Assembly (NCBI RefSeq): GCF_042186555.1
Contig: NC_133330.1
Location: forward strand, 342,189,911 to 342,253,910
Length of the DNA: 64,000 bases
Source: Aquarana catesbeiana
Lineage: Eukaryota; Chordata; Amphibia; Anura; Ranidae
Direction: 5' to 3'
The notes under the pieces were generated by a model, which had not been told where the DNA came from, ran no database searches, and saw only the letters and a program-made list of their open reading frames with translations. Shown here piece after piece: positions 1 to 13,800 of this stretch; the first letter of the stretch is position 1; each line of letters opens with the position of its first letter. The translations under genes and the position numbers were made by a program.

Positions 1-235
1 CTGGTCCTTAGGCAGCATAATGGTCCGGGGCTCAAGTGGTTAAAGTCTATGGGACAAGAACATGAAAAATCAAAAGTGCTAATTTTAAAGGCTTATATGC
101 AAGTTATTGCCATAAAAAGTGTATGTGGACCCGGGACCGTTTTTTTAGGAGCAGTGATTTTAATGATGCTTAAAGTGAAACAATAAAAATGAAAAATTCC
201 TTTAAATATCTTTCCGGGGGGGGCCTTTGTGTATA
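1..235. repeat. Partial copy of the repeat at 52156-53310
   Basis: Positions about 45-230 match the left part of the 52.2-kb element, for example 'gcttatatgcaagttatt' and 'gcttaaagtgaaacaataaa'. It begins with 'tggtcctta...aagtggttaa', an end sequence also seen at 61.65 kb. Confidence 0.7.
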
Positions 236-260
236 TAGTCTACACTGAATGCACTGTGCG

Positions 261-261
<1 letters not shown>

Positions 262-313
<52 letters not shown>
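262..313. repeat. (TA)n microsatellite
   Basis: About 25 TA dinucleotides followed by a short T run. Flanked by shorter 'tatatata' stretches to about 380. Confidence 0.95.
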
Positions 314-316
<3 letters not shown>

Positions 317-479
317 TTTTAATACATTGCCTGCACTGTATATATATTCCACACTGACTGCACTGTATATGTATATACTAAACTGCCTGCACGCCACTAA
401 CCTGCCTCTAGCTTACATTCTCTCAATCATAACACAATATGCAGCCCCCATGTAAGCAACCTTATATAGTGTGGGGCCT

Positions 480-660
480 GGACTTAGCCCCCTAAGCCAT
501 GACTGGCCAAAGGCACCCTGCCTTTGGCCAATCATGGCTCTCACAGCAGATCGCGCTGTGATTGGCCATAGCATGCAGGTCAGGTGCATGCTTTGGCCAA
601 TCAACAGCTGTCAATGCACTGCGATCTCGCAGTGCATTATGGGGCACTCGAATTTGCTGT
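480..660. repeat. Internally palindromic repeat
   Basis: Inverted copies of 'tggccaa...tgcatg...' with 'gattggcca' motifs on both strands. Looks like a dispersed repeat. The short open frames here are on both strands and not convincing as genes. Confidence 0.45.
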
Positions 661-828
661 GTCTGTCCCATATGTTTTGGTTTGTTTGCAGAAAAACGAA
701 CACCCGACATTCAAGTCGAACTTAATCAGTGGAAACAGGAGGCACCTGGGCTCAATTTTGAGTGTCAAGGCAAAGGCTGTGATACTTATGTACAGAGATG
801 GGTTTGCTTTAAGAGCATATTTAATAAG

Positions 829-1439
829 GGCATGATAAAATGGAACAAAGGTTGGGACTTTTAGATGAAGCATGCGATTTGGAAGCAAAGAGGAGCAGCG
901 GAGATCATATAATGTGAACTTATTGGCTATTGAACTAGTGCGTTAAATGTGGCGCAGTCGTACACATTCCATAGACCAGAATCCATCATGATTGGTAAAT
1001 ATATGTATTGAAATATTGCACATTAAAAACATCATTCCTACAGCACATACATCAAGATGGTTAAATTCATGTATAGATATATTGCACATAATGAGAATTA
1101 ATACAATTATTGGAGTAAAAACATTACAGAGTATATTAACACTGCATGGTAGAATGTAACTGTAGTATCAACGCATTTCGTGGCTGTCTTGCCACTCATC
1201 AGGAGCTGATGTATGATGAATATCTGTAGGGCGAAAAATGGTGTGCCAAAAAATTGGTTGAGTTTACAATTTAGATAAAAGAAGGAAAGGAAAGGAATGT
1301 GTTAAGAACACGCCCATACTTACGGGCCAAGTGGTGACAAAGGGCAAATTTACATTATATGATCTCCACTGCTCCTCTTTGCTTCCAAATCGCATGCTTC
1401 CTCTAAAAGTCCCAACCTTTTTTTCCATTTTATCGTGCC
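829..1439. mobile_element. Fold-back element with ~95-bp inverted arms
   Basis: The left arm (829-925) and right arm (1345-1439) are inverted copies: GGCAYGATAAAATGG, then a stretch containing 'gcatgcgatttggaagcaaa' and its reverse complement. The loop of about 420 bp holds 'aacgcatttcgtggctgtct' and no coding frame. A MITE-like non-autonomous element is the simplest reading. Confidence 0.75.
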
Positions 1440-1529
1440 GATAGGGATGGAGGCTATTTTGATGTAATTGTCCTAGGCCTCACTCAAAGTCCCAACCCTT
1501 TCCCCATTTTATTTAATAAGGGCATTAGC

Positions 1530-3541
1530 CAATGCATCCCATTGGGTAATAAATTTAAAAGAGCGAACAAAAGTCCTGGATGGCTTAACACCAATGTAAA
1601 AATGCATATAAAAGCAAAGTAGAAGGCCTTCAAAAATGCAAGGTTGAGGGATCATCATCAGCATTCATACTTTATAAAGAATGCAACAAGAAATGTAAGG
1701 GTGCAATTAGGATGGCTAAGATAGAACATGAAAGACACATAGCGGAGGAGAGCAAAAAAAATCCCAAGAAATTCTTTAAGTATGTAAACAGTAAAAAAGG
1801 GAGGACAGACCATATTGGCCCCATAAAGAATGAGGAAGGACATCTGGTTACAAAGGACGGGGAGATGGCGAAAATATTGAATTTATTCTTCTCCTCAGTC
1901 TTCACGAGAGAATCGGGGGGCTTCAGTAACCAAAACTGCAGTGTTTATCCTCATGACACAACACAGGAAGCACCTCCATGGTTAACAGAGGACAGAATTA
2001 AAATTAGACTTGAGAAACTTAACATTAATAAATCACCGGGACCAGATGGCTTGCACCCAAGGGTACTTAGGGAACTCAGTCAAGTAACTAGTCAAGTAAT
2101 TGCATTGTTCCTAATTTTTACTGACAGTCTACTGACTGGAATGGTACCAGCTGATTGGAGAAAAGTCAATGTAGCACCAATATTTGAAAAGGGCCCAAAA
2201 TACATCCCTGGGAATTACAGACCAGTTAGCCTAACATCAATAGTATGTAAACTCTTGGAGGGGATGATAAGGGACTATATACAAGATTTTAGTAATGAGA
2301 ACGGTATCATTAGCAGTAATCAGCATGGATTCATGAAGAATCGTTCTTGCCAAACCAATCTATTAACCTTCTATGAGGAGGTGAGTTGCCATCTAGATAA
2401 AGGAAGGCCCGTAGACGTGGTGCATCTGGATTTTGCAAAAGCATTTGACACAGTTCCCCATAAACGTTTACTGTACAAAATAAGGTCCGTTGGCATGGAC
2501 CATAGGGTGAGTACATGGATTGAAAACTGGCTACAAGGGCGTGTTCAGAGGGTGGTGATAAATGGGGAGTACTCGGAATGGTCAGGGGTGGGTAGTGGGG
2601 TCCCCCAGGGTTCTGTGCTGGGACCAATCCTATTTAATTTGTTCATAAACGACCTGGAGGATGGGATAAACAGTTCAATCTCTGTATTTATGGACGATAC
2701 TAAGCTAAGCAGGGCAATAACTTCTCCGCAGGATGTGGAAACCTTGCAAGAAGATTAATGGGGTGGGCAACTACATGGCAAATGAGGTTTAATGTAGAAA
2801 AATGTAAAATAATGCATTTGGGTGGCAAAAATATGAATGCAATCTATAAACTGGGGGGGAGAACCTCTGGGGGGATCTAGGATGGAAAAGGACCTGGGGG
2901 TCCTAGTAGATGATAGGCTCAGCAATGGCAGGCAATGCCAACAAAACAAACAGAATATTGGCATTAAAAAGGGGATCAACTCCAGAGATAAAACGATAAT
3001 TCTCCCGCTCTACAAGACTCTGGTCCGGCCGCACCTGGAGTATGCTGTCCAGTTCTGGGCACCAGTCCTCAGGAAGGATGTACTGGAAATGGAGCGAGTA
3101 CAAAGAAGGACAACAAAGCTAATAAAGGGTCTGGAGGATCTTAGTTATGAGGAAAGGTTGCGAGCGTTGAACTTATTCTCTCTGGAGAAGAGACGCTTGA
3201 GAGGGGATATGATTTCAATATACAAATACCGTACTGGTGACCCCACAATAGGGATAAAACGTTTTCACGGAAGGGAGTTTAACAAGACTCGTGGCCATTT
3301 ATTAAAATAAGAAGAAAAGAGGTTTAACCTTAAACTACGTAGAGGGTTCTTTACTGTAAGAGCGGCAAGGATGTGGAATTCCCTTCCACAGGCGGTGGTC
3401 TCAAACTATTAGATAAGCACCTGAATGACCGCAACATACAGGGATATGTAATGTAAAACTGACACATAATCACACACAGAGGTTGGACTTGATGGACTTG
3501 TGTCTTTTTTCAAACTCACCTACTATGTAACTATGTAACAT
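1530..3541 (+). mobile_element. CR1-like LINE, 5' truncated
   Basis: Carries reverse transcriptase blocks in order: SPGPDGLHPRVL, NYRPVSLTS, HGFMKNRSC, LDFAKAFDTVPH, GVPQGSVLGPILFNLF and FMDDTKL. The thumb region then continues in other frames to VRPHLEYAVQFWAP. The 3' end is a short tail of 'tatgtaac' repeats. No endonuclease domain is seen, so the copy is 5' truncated. CR1-clade assignment is from motif style and tail type. Confidence 0.85.
1712..3310 (+). pseudogene. Broken LINE reverse transcriptase
   Basis: The main frame runs 1712-2758 and stops just after the catalytic block; homology resumes in another frame from 2837 to 3310. So there is at least one stop or frameshift. The catalytic loop reads FMDD rather than the usual FADD of this clade. 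Not a functional gene. Confidence 0.85.
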
Positions 3542-3589
3542 TGGAGGAGTCTGTGATACTTATGTAAATGGAATTTTTTCATTTTTTAT

Positions 3590-3735
3590 TTTTAATAAAT
3601 TCCCAAAGATTTCACACAAACTTCTTTCACGTTGTCATTATGGGGGATTGTTTGTAGAATTTTGAGGATAAGGCTGTAGCATAACAACATGGGGAAAAAG
3701 GCGAAGCGCTGTGAATATTTTCCGGATGCACTGTA
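3590..3735 (-). mobile_element. End fragment of a Tc1-like transposon
   Basis: On the minus strand it reads 'gaaaatattcacagcgcttc', then 'cataatgacaacgtgaaag' and a T/A-rich end, resembling terminal sequence of widespread fish and frog Tc1-like elements. Only the end is present. Confidence 0.5.
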
Positions 3736-4650
3736 TCCATACACTGGGCACAGACTGGTATATAAATACATTGGGCACAGACTGGCATAAACTGGGCACA
3801 GACTGGTATAACCATACATATTCCACAGGCTGCAATAGCCATACACTGGGCACAGACTGGCATACACTGGGCACAGACTGGTATATCCATACACTGCATA
3901 CAGACTGATATACACTGGGCACAGACTGATATATCTATATACTGGCACAGACTGGTATACACTGGGCACAGACTGGTACATCCATACACTGGGCACAGAC
4001 TGGTATATGCATACACTAGGCACAGACTGGCATACACTGGGCACAGACTGGTATATCCATACACTGCATACAGACTGATATACACTGGGCACAGACTGAT
4101 ATATCTATATACTGGGCACAGACTGGTATGCACTGGGTACAGACTGGTACATCCATACACTGGGTACAGACTGGTACATCCATACACTGGGCACAGACTG
4201 GTACATCCATACACTGGGCACAGACTGGTACATCCATACACTGGGCACAGACTGGTAAATCCATACACTGGGCACAGACTGGTATATCCATACATTGGGC
4301 ACAGACTGGTAAATCCATACACTGGGCACAGACTGGTACATCCATACACTGGGCACAGACTGGTATATCCATACATTGGGCACAGACTGGTAAATCCATA
4401 CACTGGGCACAGACTGGTACATCCATACACTGGGCACAGACTGGCATACAATAGACACAGACTGGTATACAATGGACGCAGACTGATATATCCATACACT
4501 GGGCACAGACTGGTATATCCATACACTGGGCACAGACTGGTACATCCATACACTGGGCACAGACTGGTACATCCATTTACTGGGCACAGACTGGCATACA
4601 ATAGACACAGACTGGTATACAATGGACACAGACTGATATATCCATACACT
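3735..4650. repeat. 27-bp minisatellite, gene A downstream region
   Basis: Units of 'catacactgggcacagactg' plus about 7 variable bases. The 27-bp length keeps frames open, giving artefactual Cys-rich 9-residue periodic ORFs. Confidence 0.97.
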
Positions 4651-4774
4651 CTTGCTGGCGGTGTGTGGAAATGATTTATAGCAGTTAATGGAAAACAAGT
4701 CAGCTGGTGGTCAGTAGATTGGCGGTTAGAAAAGCTTGCTTAGCATTATGGGTAAGAAGTCACACCTCACCTAC

Positions 4775-4818
4775 CCCACTCCGCTGTGCGCCTCCAGGTG
4801 GTTGGCAATTCGCGGGTA
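4775..4818 (-). CDS. faah: Gene A exon 11, 44-bp micro-exon
   Basis: 44 bp; acceptor TCCTCATAG, donor TGGG|GTAGGT. Encodes YPRIANHLEAHSGV plus two bases, parallel to the gene B exon FPRMAKSLQSIRGV at 56139-56182 (same length and phase; human LPRLSAFLSNMKSR). The remaining exons are not found in 1-4774 and should be beyond the left edge. Confidence 0.75.
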
Positions 4819-7800
4819 CTATGAGGAGATATTGATGATGAGGAGTCTGTAGGTGGCGCTATAATGACCTCTCCTATCCCTCATCTGTAACACCACTGCC
4901 ATTCCACCCCCCCCCCCATCTGTGACAACGCTGCCATTCCATCCCCCCTCCCATCTGTGACACCACTGCCAATCCATCCCCCTCCCATCTGTGACAACGC
5001 AGCCATTCCACCCCCCCCCCCCATCTGTGACACCGCAGCCATTCCATTCCCCCCCATCTGTGACACCGCAGCCATTCCACCCCTCTCCCATCTGTGACAA
5101 CGCAGCCATTCTATCCCCCCCCATCTGTGACAACGCTGCCATTCCATCCCGCCTCCCATCTGTAACACCGCTGCCATTCCATCCCCCCTCCCATCTGTGA
5201 CAACGCTGCCATTCCACCCCCCCCCATCTGTGACACCGCAGCCATTCCATTCCCCCCCATCTGTGACACCGCAGCCATTCCACCCCTCTCCCATCTGTGA
5301 CAACGCAGCCATTCTATCCCCCCCCATCTGTGACAACGCTGCCATTCCATCCCGCCTCCCATCTGTAACACCGCTGCCATTCCATCCCCCCTCCCATCTG
5401 TGACAACGCTGCCATTCCACCCCCCCCCCATCTGTGACACCGCAGCCATTCCATTACCCCCCCATCTGTGACAACACTGCCATTCCATCCCCCCTCCCAT
5501 CTGTGACACCGCAGCCATTCCATCCCCCCTCCCGTCTGTGACACCGCAGCCATTCCATCCCCTCTCCCGTCTGTGACACCACTGCCATTCCATCCCCCCT
5601 CCCATCTGTGACACCACAGCCATTCCATCCCCCCTCCCATCTGTGACACCGCAGCCATTCCATCCCCTCTCCCGTCTGTGACACCGCAGCCATTCCATTC
5701 CCCCTCCCGTCTGTGACACCGCAGCCATTCCATCCCCCCTCCCGTCTGTGACACTGCAGCCATTCCATCCCCCCTCCCGTCTGTGACACCGCAGCCATTC
5801 CATCCCCCCTCCCGTCTGTGACACCGCAGCCATTCCATCCCCCCTCCCGTCTGTGACACCGCAGCCATTCCATCCCCCCTCCCGTCTGTGACACTGCAGC
5901 CATTCCATCCCCCCTCTCGTCTGTGACACCGCAGCCATTCCATCCCCCCTCCCGTCTGTGACAACGCTGCCATTCCATCCCCCCTTCCGTCTGTGACACC
6001 GCAGCCATTCCATCCCCCCTCCCGTCTGTGACACTGCAGCCATTCCATCCCCTCTCCCGTCTGTGACACCGCAGCCATTCCATCCCCCCTCCCGTCTGTG
6101 ACACCGCAGCCATTCCATCCCCCCTCCCGTCTGTGACAACGCTGCCATTTCATCCCCCCTTCCGTCTGTGACACCGCAGCCATTCCATCCCCCCTCCCGT
6201 CTGTGACACCGCAGCCATTCCATCCCCCCTCCCGTCTGTGACACCGCAGCCATTCCATCCCCCCTTCCATCTGTGACACCGCAGCCATTCCATCCCCCCT
6301 CCTATCTGTGACAGCGCTGCCATTCCATCCCCCCTTCTATCTGTGACAACGCTACCATTCAATCCCCCCTCCCGTCTGTGACAGCGCTGCCATTCCATCC
6401 CCCCTCCCATCCGCCCATCTGGGACACCACTATCATTCCATCCCCCCTCTCATCTGTAACACTACTGCCATTTCACCCCCCCCGCCCCATCTGTGACAAT
6501 GCTTCCACTCCATCCCCCTTCCCGTCTGTGACATTGTTGCTGTTCCATCCCCCCTCCCATTTAGGACATTCCATACAAACTTTGGTGCAAGGAATCCAAG
6601 ATGGTGGCATTCGCAGCATCCTAACAGTCCTTTTCAGAGTCCCAGGAGGAGAAGATTTGAGCCGTACAATATCATCATCAGCTCAGCCTTCATGATGTGA
6701 GATCTACTTACCATGGGCCTCATGAAGAACGCTCCGATCTTCTTCAGGATGGCCGGAATTCTCCAGAGGAGGAGCTGCTGCTTCAGGTGTGGATCCACCA
6801 CGTCCGGCTTACTGCGCGGGAGAGACACAATCTATACACCACTGGATATACATGGAGGACCCTTACACTGTATATACATGGAGAACCCATACATTGTATA
6901 TACATGGACACCCCATACACTGTATATACACGGAGAACCCATACATTGTATATAGATAGACACCCCATACAATGTATATACATGGAGAACCCATACATTG
7001 TATATACAGGGAGAACCCCATACAATGTATATACATGGAGAACCCATACATTGTATATACATAGACACCCCATACAATGTATATACATTGAGAACCTATA
7101 CATTGTATATACATAGACACCCCATACAATGTATATACATTGAGAACCCATACATTGTATATACATAGACACCCCATACAATGTATATACATGGAGAACC
7201 CATACATTGTATATACATAGACACCCCATACAATGTATATACATGGAGAACCCATACATTGTATATACATGGAGAACCCATACATTGTATATACATGGAG
7301 AAACCATAAATTGTATATACATGGAGAACCCATACATTGTATATACATGGAGAAACCATAAATTGTATATACATGGAGAACCCATACATTGTATATACAT
7401 AGACACCCCATACAATGTATATACATGGAGAACCCATACATTGTATATACATTGAGAACCCATACATTGTATATACAGGGAGAACCCCATACAATGTATA
7501 TACATGGAGAACCCATACATTGTATATACATAGACACCCCATACATTGTATATACAGGGAGAACCCCATACAATGTATATACATGGAGAACCCATACATT
7601 GTATATACATAGACACCCCATACAATGTATATACATGGAGAACCCATACATTGTATATACATAGACACCCCATAAAATGTGTATACATGGAGAACCCATA
7701 CATTGTATATACACTAACACCCCATACAATGTATATACATGGAGAACCCATACATTGTATACGGACACCCCCTGCATTGTATATACATGGAGAACCCATA

Positions 7801-10800
7801 CATTGTATACGGACACCCCCTGCATTGTATATACATAGACACCCCATACACTGTATATACATAGACATCCCATACACTGTATATACATAGACACCCCATA
7901 CACTGTATACAGACACCCCGTGCATTGTATATACATGGAGAACCCATATACTGTATACAGACACCCCCTGTATTGTATATACATAGACACCCTATACACT
8001 GTATACTGATACCCCCTGCATTGTATATATATGGAGAACCCATACACTGTATACAGACACCCCATACACTGTATATACATGAAGAACCCATACATTGGAA
8101 ACGGACACCCCCTGCATTGTATATACAGGGAGAACCCATACACTGTATATACATGGAGAACCCATACACTGTATACGGACGCCCCCTGCATTGTATATAC
8201 ATTGATATTACATCACACTGTGAACCTTGTTGGGGATGTAGCAACACTGTCACCATAAGGCATGTTGTCATGCTTTCACCTACCCTGTAAGGAATCCCTC
8301 TCCCATTTTGTCACTCAGGACCTCCAATTTTCTATATATACAGTTGTGCTCATAAGTTTACATACCCTGGCAGAATTTATGATTTCTTGGCCATCTTTCA
8401 GAGAATATGAATGATAACACAAAAACTTTTCTTTCACTCATGGTTAGTGTTTGGCTGAAGCCATTTATTACCAATCAACTGTGTTTACATCATATTGGCA
8501 ACATAAACTACCCAAATGACCCTGATCAAAAGTTTACATACCCCAGTTCTTAATACCGTGTATTGTCCCCTTTAACATCAATGACAGCTTGAAGTCATGC
8601 AATGTGCACCCCCCGCCGCCTCCTTCAGGTGTACCCTCACCTTAAGGGCTTTTTAAAAAAGCCTGTGATAAATAATAATATCAGCTTGGGAAGATCCTCT
8701 TAGGCTTTTTTTAAAAAGCCCTTAAGGTGAGGTTACACCTGGTGGGGGGTGCACATCGCATGAAGATATCACCATCACGGTTTATGTTTGGACTGTTGAA
8801 ATATTAAGGATTCTTGTGCAATACACGGAGCACGTGCACTTTCCCTATATATATTTTTGGACATTGCATGAAGATATTACCAACATGTTCTATGTTTATG
8901 TTTTTATAATGGACTTTCCATATTATTGAGGATTTGTGTGGATCACGCGGAGCACGTGCACTTTAATTATATTTTATGTTTGATTTTTTTCACATTATAG
9001 GATATATGCATTTAGTTATTAGTTTAATATTTATCTAATTTATATTATTTTTCTTTCATCTATTTTTAGCGCCGCACATTTGGTATATCAGTTTGTATTG
9101 TCACATTTGGGAAGTGTGGGTAGTGTTGGCAGCTGTTTATTTTTAGCTTTATTATTTATTTATTTTATTTTCATTTCTAGTTTATTTTCTTTTTTTTTCT
9201 TTTTATGTTACCACACACGTTATTATGACCATCCAGACTCAGCGATCTGACTGCTCCGCCATCAACTCACAATTTCTCTACCAGAGTCTTCCCTCCGTCA
9301 GCGAAGAATCCGCGGATGCAGAGCTCGTTGAGGGCGTATTCAATTCTAGGGGGAGTAAATGGAACCAGCTGGGGAGAAAAACAATATCATATCCAATCCG
9401 TTATAATGTATAGAACACACAATGAGATACAATGTATAGAACACAGAATGAGATACAATGTATAGAACACACAATGGGATACAACGAATAGAACACACAA
9501 TGGGATACAATGTATAGAACACACAATGGGATACAACGAATAGAACACACAATGGGATACAATGTATAGAACACACAACGAGATACAATGTATAGAACAC
9601 ACAATGAGATACAACGAATAGAACACACAATGGGATACAATGTATAGAACACACAATGAGATACAACAAATAGAACACACAATGGGATACAATGTATAGA
9701 ACACACAACGAGATACAATGTATAGAACACACAACGAGATACAATGTATAGAACACACAATGAGATACAATGTATAGAACACACAATGAGATACAATGTA
9801 TAGAACACACAACGAGATACAATGTATAGAACACACAATGAGATACAATGTATAGAACACACAATGAGATACAACGAATAGAACACACAATGAAATACAA
9901 TGTATAGAACACACAATGAGATACAATGTATAGAACACACAATGCCAGGCTGTGTGTTTACAAACAGAATGAAGCACATTCTGTTTGTAAACACACAGCC
10001 TGGCATTGTGTGTCTCCCCCCCCCCCCCCCAGGAATGTCATTTAACCCCTTTATGATGAAGCTTAAAAAAAACCCTTAACACTCAAACCCAATTTTGAAA
10101 CTTTGACATGTTCTCGAATGAATGTTTGATGAAGCAATTCGATAAGATGTTAAAGGGGGTGACGGGTTCTGTACCCCTCTACATGGCAGTAGCCGGGGAG
10201 ACTCTGATGGGGAATGTGGAGACGGGAATCACTTTATACGGGATCTTTATTCTTTCATTGATAGAAGAGATCACTGGGATTATTTCATTTCAATTAAAAA
10301 TATTTCATTAACATGTAATTATTCCTACTCCCCAGGGCCGGATTAACATAGGGGCTGGTGGAGCTGCAGCTCCAGGCCCCTCCCTCAATATAGGCCCATG
10401 CCAGTGGCTTATCAATATCTGTGTGCCTGAAGGAAGAGGAGCCAAGTGTTAGTGCAGCCGAGTCCTGTCTCTGTCGATGCCTGACTCCTGTCAGGATCTG
10501 TTCCACTCACACAGATCCTCCTCAGTGCCTGGGAGCTGTCTGGGGGAGGGGCGCTGATGTTCTAACCAGCAGGAGCCCGGGAGGAAGGAAATCTTACATG
10601 CTGTTGTTGAGATAAGGTTAGTACATTTGTTAGGGAGGGGTTTTATTGTGCTAGGGGAAAGACTGCTGCTTCCCCCCCATGTAATGTGCTGTGCCCACCA
10701 TGTCATGTCATGTGCATTTCAGTGCCCCCCATGTAATGTGCTGTGCCCACCATGTCATGTCATGTGCATTTCAGTGCCCCCCATGTAATGTGCTGTGCCC

Positions 10801-13800
10801 ACCATGTCATGTCATGTGCATTGCAGTGCCCCCATGTAATGTGCTGTGCCCACCATGTCATGTCATGTGCATTGCAGTGCCCCCATGTAATGTGCTGTGC
10901 CCACCATGTCATGTGCATTGCAGTGCCCCCCATGTAATGTGCTGTTCCCACCATGTCATGTGCATTGCAGTGCCCCCATGTAATGTGCTGTGCCCACTAT
11001 GTCATGTGCATTGCAGTGCCCCTCATGTAATGTGCTGTGCCCACCATGTCATGTCATGTGCATTGCAGTGCCCCCATGTAATGTGCTGTGCCCACCATGT
11101 CATGTCATGTGCATTGCAGTGCCCCCCATGTAATGTGCTGTGCCCACCATGTCATGTCATGTGCATTGCAGTGCCCCCATGTAATGTGCTGTGCCCACCA
11201 TGTCATGTGCATTGCAGTGCCCCCCATGTAATGTGCTGTTCCCACCATGTCATGTGCATTGCAGTGCCCCCATGTAATGTGCTGTGCCCACTATGTCATG
11301 TGCATTGCAGTGCCCCTCATGTAATGTGCTGTGCCCACCATGTCATGTCATGTGCATTGCAGTGCCCCCATGTAATGTGCTGTGCCCACCATGTCATGTC
11401 ATGTGCATTGCAGTGCCCCCCATGTAATGTGCTGTGCCCACCATGTCATGTGCATTGCAGTGCCCCCATGTAATGTGCGGTGCCCACCATGTCATGTCAT
11501 GTGCATTGCAGTGCCCCCATGTAATGTGCTGTACCCACTGTCATGTGCATTGCAGTGCCCCCATGTAATGTGCTGTGCCCACCATGTCATGTCATGTGCA
11601 TTGCAGTGCCCCCCATGTAATGTGCTGTGCCCACCATGTCATGTGCATTGCAGTGCCCCCATGTAATGTGCGGTGCCCACCATGTCATGTCATGTGCATT
11701 GCAGTGCCCCCATGTAATGTGCTGTGCCCACTGTCATGTGCATTGCAGTGCCCCCATGTAATGTGCTGTGCCCACCATGTCATGTCATGTGCATTGCAGT
11801 GCCCCCCATGTAATGTGCTGTGCCCACCATGTCATGTGCATTGCAGTGCCCCCCATGTAATGTACTGTGCCCACTATGTCATGTCATGTGCATTGCAGTG
11901 GCCCCATGTAATGTGCTGTGCACACTATGTCATGTGCTGTGCTTTGCAGTGCCCCCCCCATGTAATGTGCTGTGCCAACTATGTCATGTGCTGTGCGTTG
12001 CAGTGCCTCCCATGTAATGTGCTGTGCCAACTATGTCATGTGCATTGCAGTGCCCCCATGTAATGTGCTGTGCCAACTATGTCATGTCATGTGCATTGCA
12101 GTGCCCCCATGTAATGTGCTGTACCCACTGTCATGTGCATTGCAGTGCCCCCATGTAATGTGCTGTGCCCACCATGTCATGTCATGTGCATTGCAGTGCC
12201 CCCCATGTTATGTGCGGTGCCCACCATGTCATGTCATGTGCATTGCAGTGCCCCCATGTAATGTGCTGTACCCACTGTCATGTGCATTGCAGTGCCCCCA
12301 TGTAATGTGCTGTGCCCACCATGTCATGTCATGTGCATTGCAGTGCCCCCCATGTAATGTGCTGTGCCCACCATGTCATGTGCATTGCAGTGCCCCCATG
12401 TAATGTGCGGTGCCCACCATGTCATGTCATGTGCATTGCAGTGCCCCCATGTAATGTGCTGTGCCCACTGTCATGTGCATTGCAGTGCCCCCATGTAATG
12501 TGCTGTGCCCACCATGTCATGTCATGTGCATTGCAGTGCCCCCCATGTAATGTGCTGTGCCCACCATGTCATGTGCATTGCAGTGCCCCCCATGTAATGT
12601 GCTGTGCCCACCATGTCATGTGCTTTGCAGTGCCCCCCCCATGTAATGTACTGTGCCCACTATGTCATGTCATGTGCATTGCAGTGGCCCCATGTAATGT
12701 GCTGTGCACACTATGTCATGTGCTGTGCTTTGCAGTGCCCCCCCCATGTAATGTGCTGTGCCAACTATGTCATGTGCTGTGTGTTGCAGTGCCTCCCATG
12801 TAATGTGCTGTGCCAACTATGTCATGTGCATTGCAGTGCCCCCATGTAATGTGCTGTGCCAACTATGTCATGTCATGTGCATTGCAGTGCCCCCATGTAT
12901 TGTGCTGTTCCCACCATGTCATGTCATGTGCATTGCAGTGCCCCCATGTAATGTGCTGTGCCCACTATGTCATGTCATGTGCATTGCAGTGCCCCCCATG
13001 TAATGTGCTGTGCCCACCATGTCATGTGCATTGCAGTGCCCCCATGTAATGTGCTGTTCCCACCATGTCATGTCATGTGCATTGCAGTGCCCCCATGTAA
13101 TGTGCTGTGCCCACTATGTCATGTCATGTGCATTGCAGTGCCCCCCATGTAATGTGCTGTGCCCACCATGTCATGTGCATTGCAGTGCCCCCATGTAATG
13201 TGCTGTGCCCACTGTCATGTGTATTGCAGTGCCCCCATGTAATGTGCTGTGCCCACCATGTCATGTCATGTGCATTGCAGTGCCCCCCATGTAATGTGCT
13301 GAGCCCACCATGTCATGTCATGCCATGTGCATTGCAGTGCCCCCCATGTATGTGCTGTGCCTGTGCCCACCATGTCATGTGCATTACAGTGCCCCCCATG
13401 TAATGTGCTGTGCCCACTATGTCATGTGCTGTGCATTGCAGTGCCCCCATGTAATGTGCTGTGCCCACTATGTCATGTGCTGTGCATTGCAGTGCCCCCC
13501 TTGTAATGTGCTGTGCCAACTATGTCATGTGCTGTGCATTGCAGTGCCCCCCATGTAATGTGCTGTGCCCAGTATGTAATTTGCTGTGCATTGCAGTGCT
13601 CACTATGTAATGTGCAGTGCCCACCATGTCATGTGCTGTACATTGCAGTGCCCACCATGTAATGTGCTGTGCCATGCAGTGATCCCACCAAGTAATGTAC
13701 AGTGCCCACCATGTAATGTGATGTGCCATGCAGTGCCCACCATGTCATGTGTAGTTCCCACCATGTCATGTGCTGTGCCCACCCTGCCGTGTGTTGTGCC

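Noticed and set aside
4128..4454. CRISPR-like array of regular units
   Set aside because: Units are contiguous with no unique spacers, and the host is a vertebrate; this is a minisatellite.
3592..4698. Cys-rich 9-residue repeat proteins (PVCAQCMD style) on the minus strand
   Set aside because: Direct product of a 27-bp minisatellite; open in all three frames at once.
6577..6620. A 44-bp minus-strand candidate for gene A exon 11 with AG and GT borders
   Set aside because: Length and phase fit by chance, but the encoded DAANATILDSLHQS is a poor match. The segment at 4775-4818 encodes YPRIANHLEAHSGV, which aligns well with gene B and has better splice sites.
5111..8191. Long minus-strand open frames (380 and 442 codons)
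   Set aside because: They are translations of the 35-bp and 26-bp minisatellites, with residues repeating at exactly one third of the tripled unit length.
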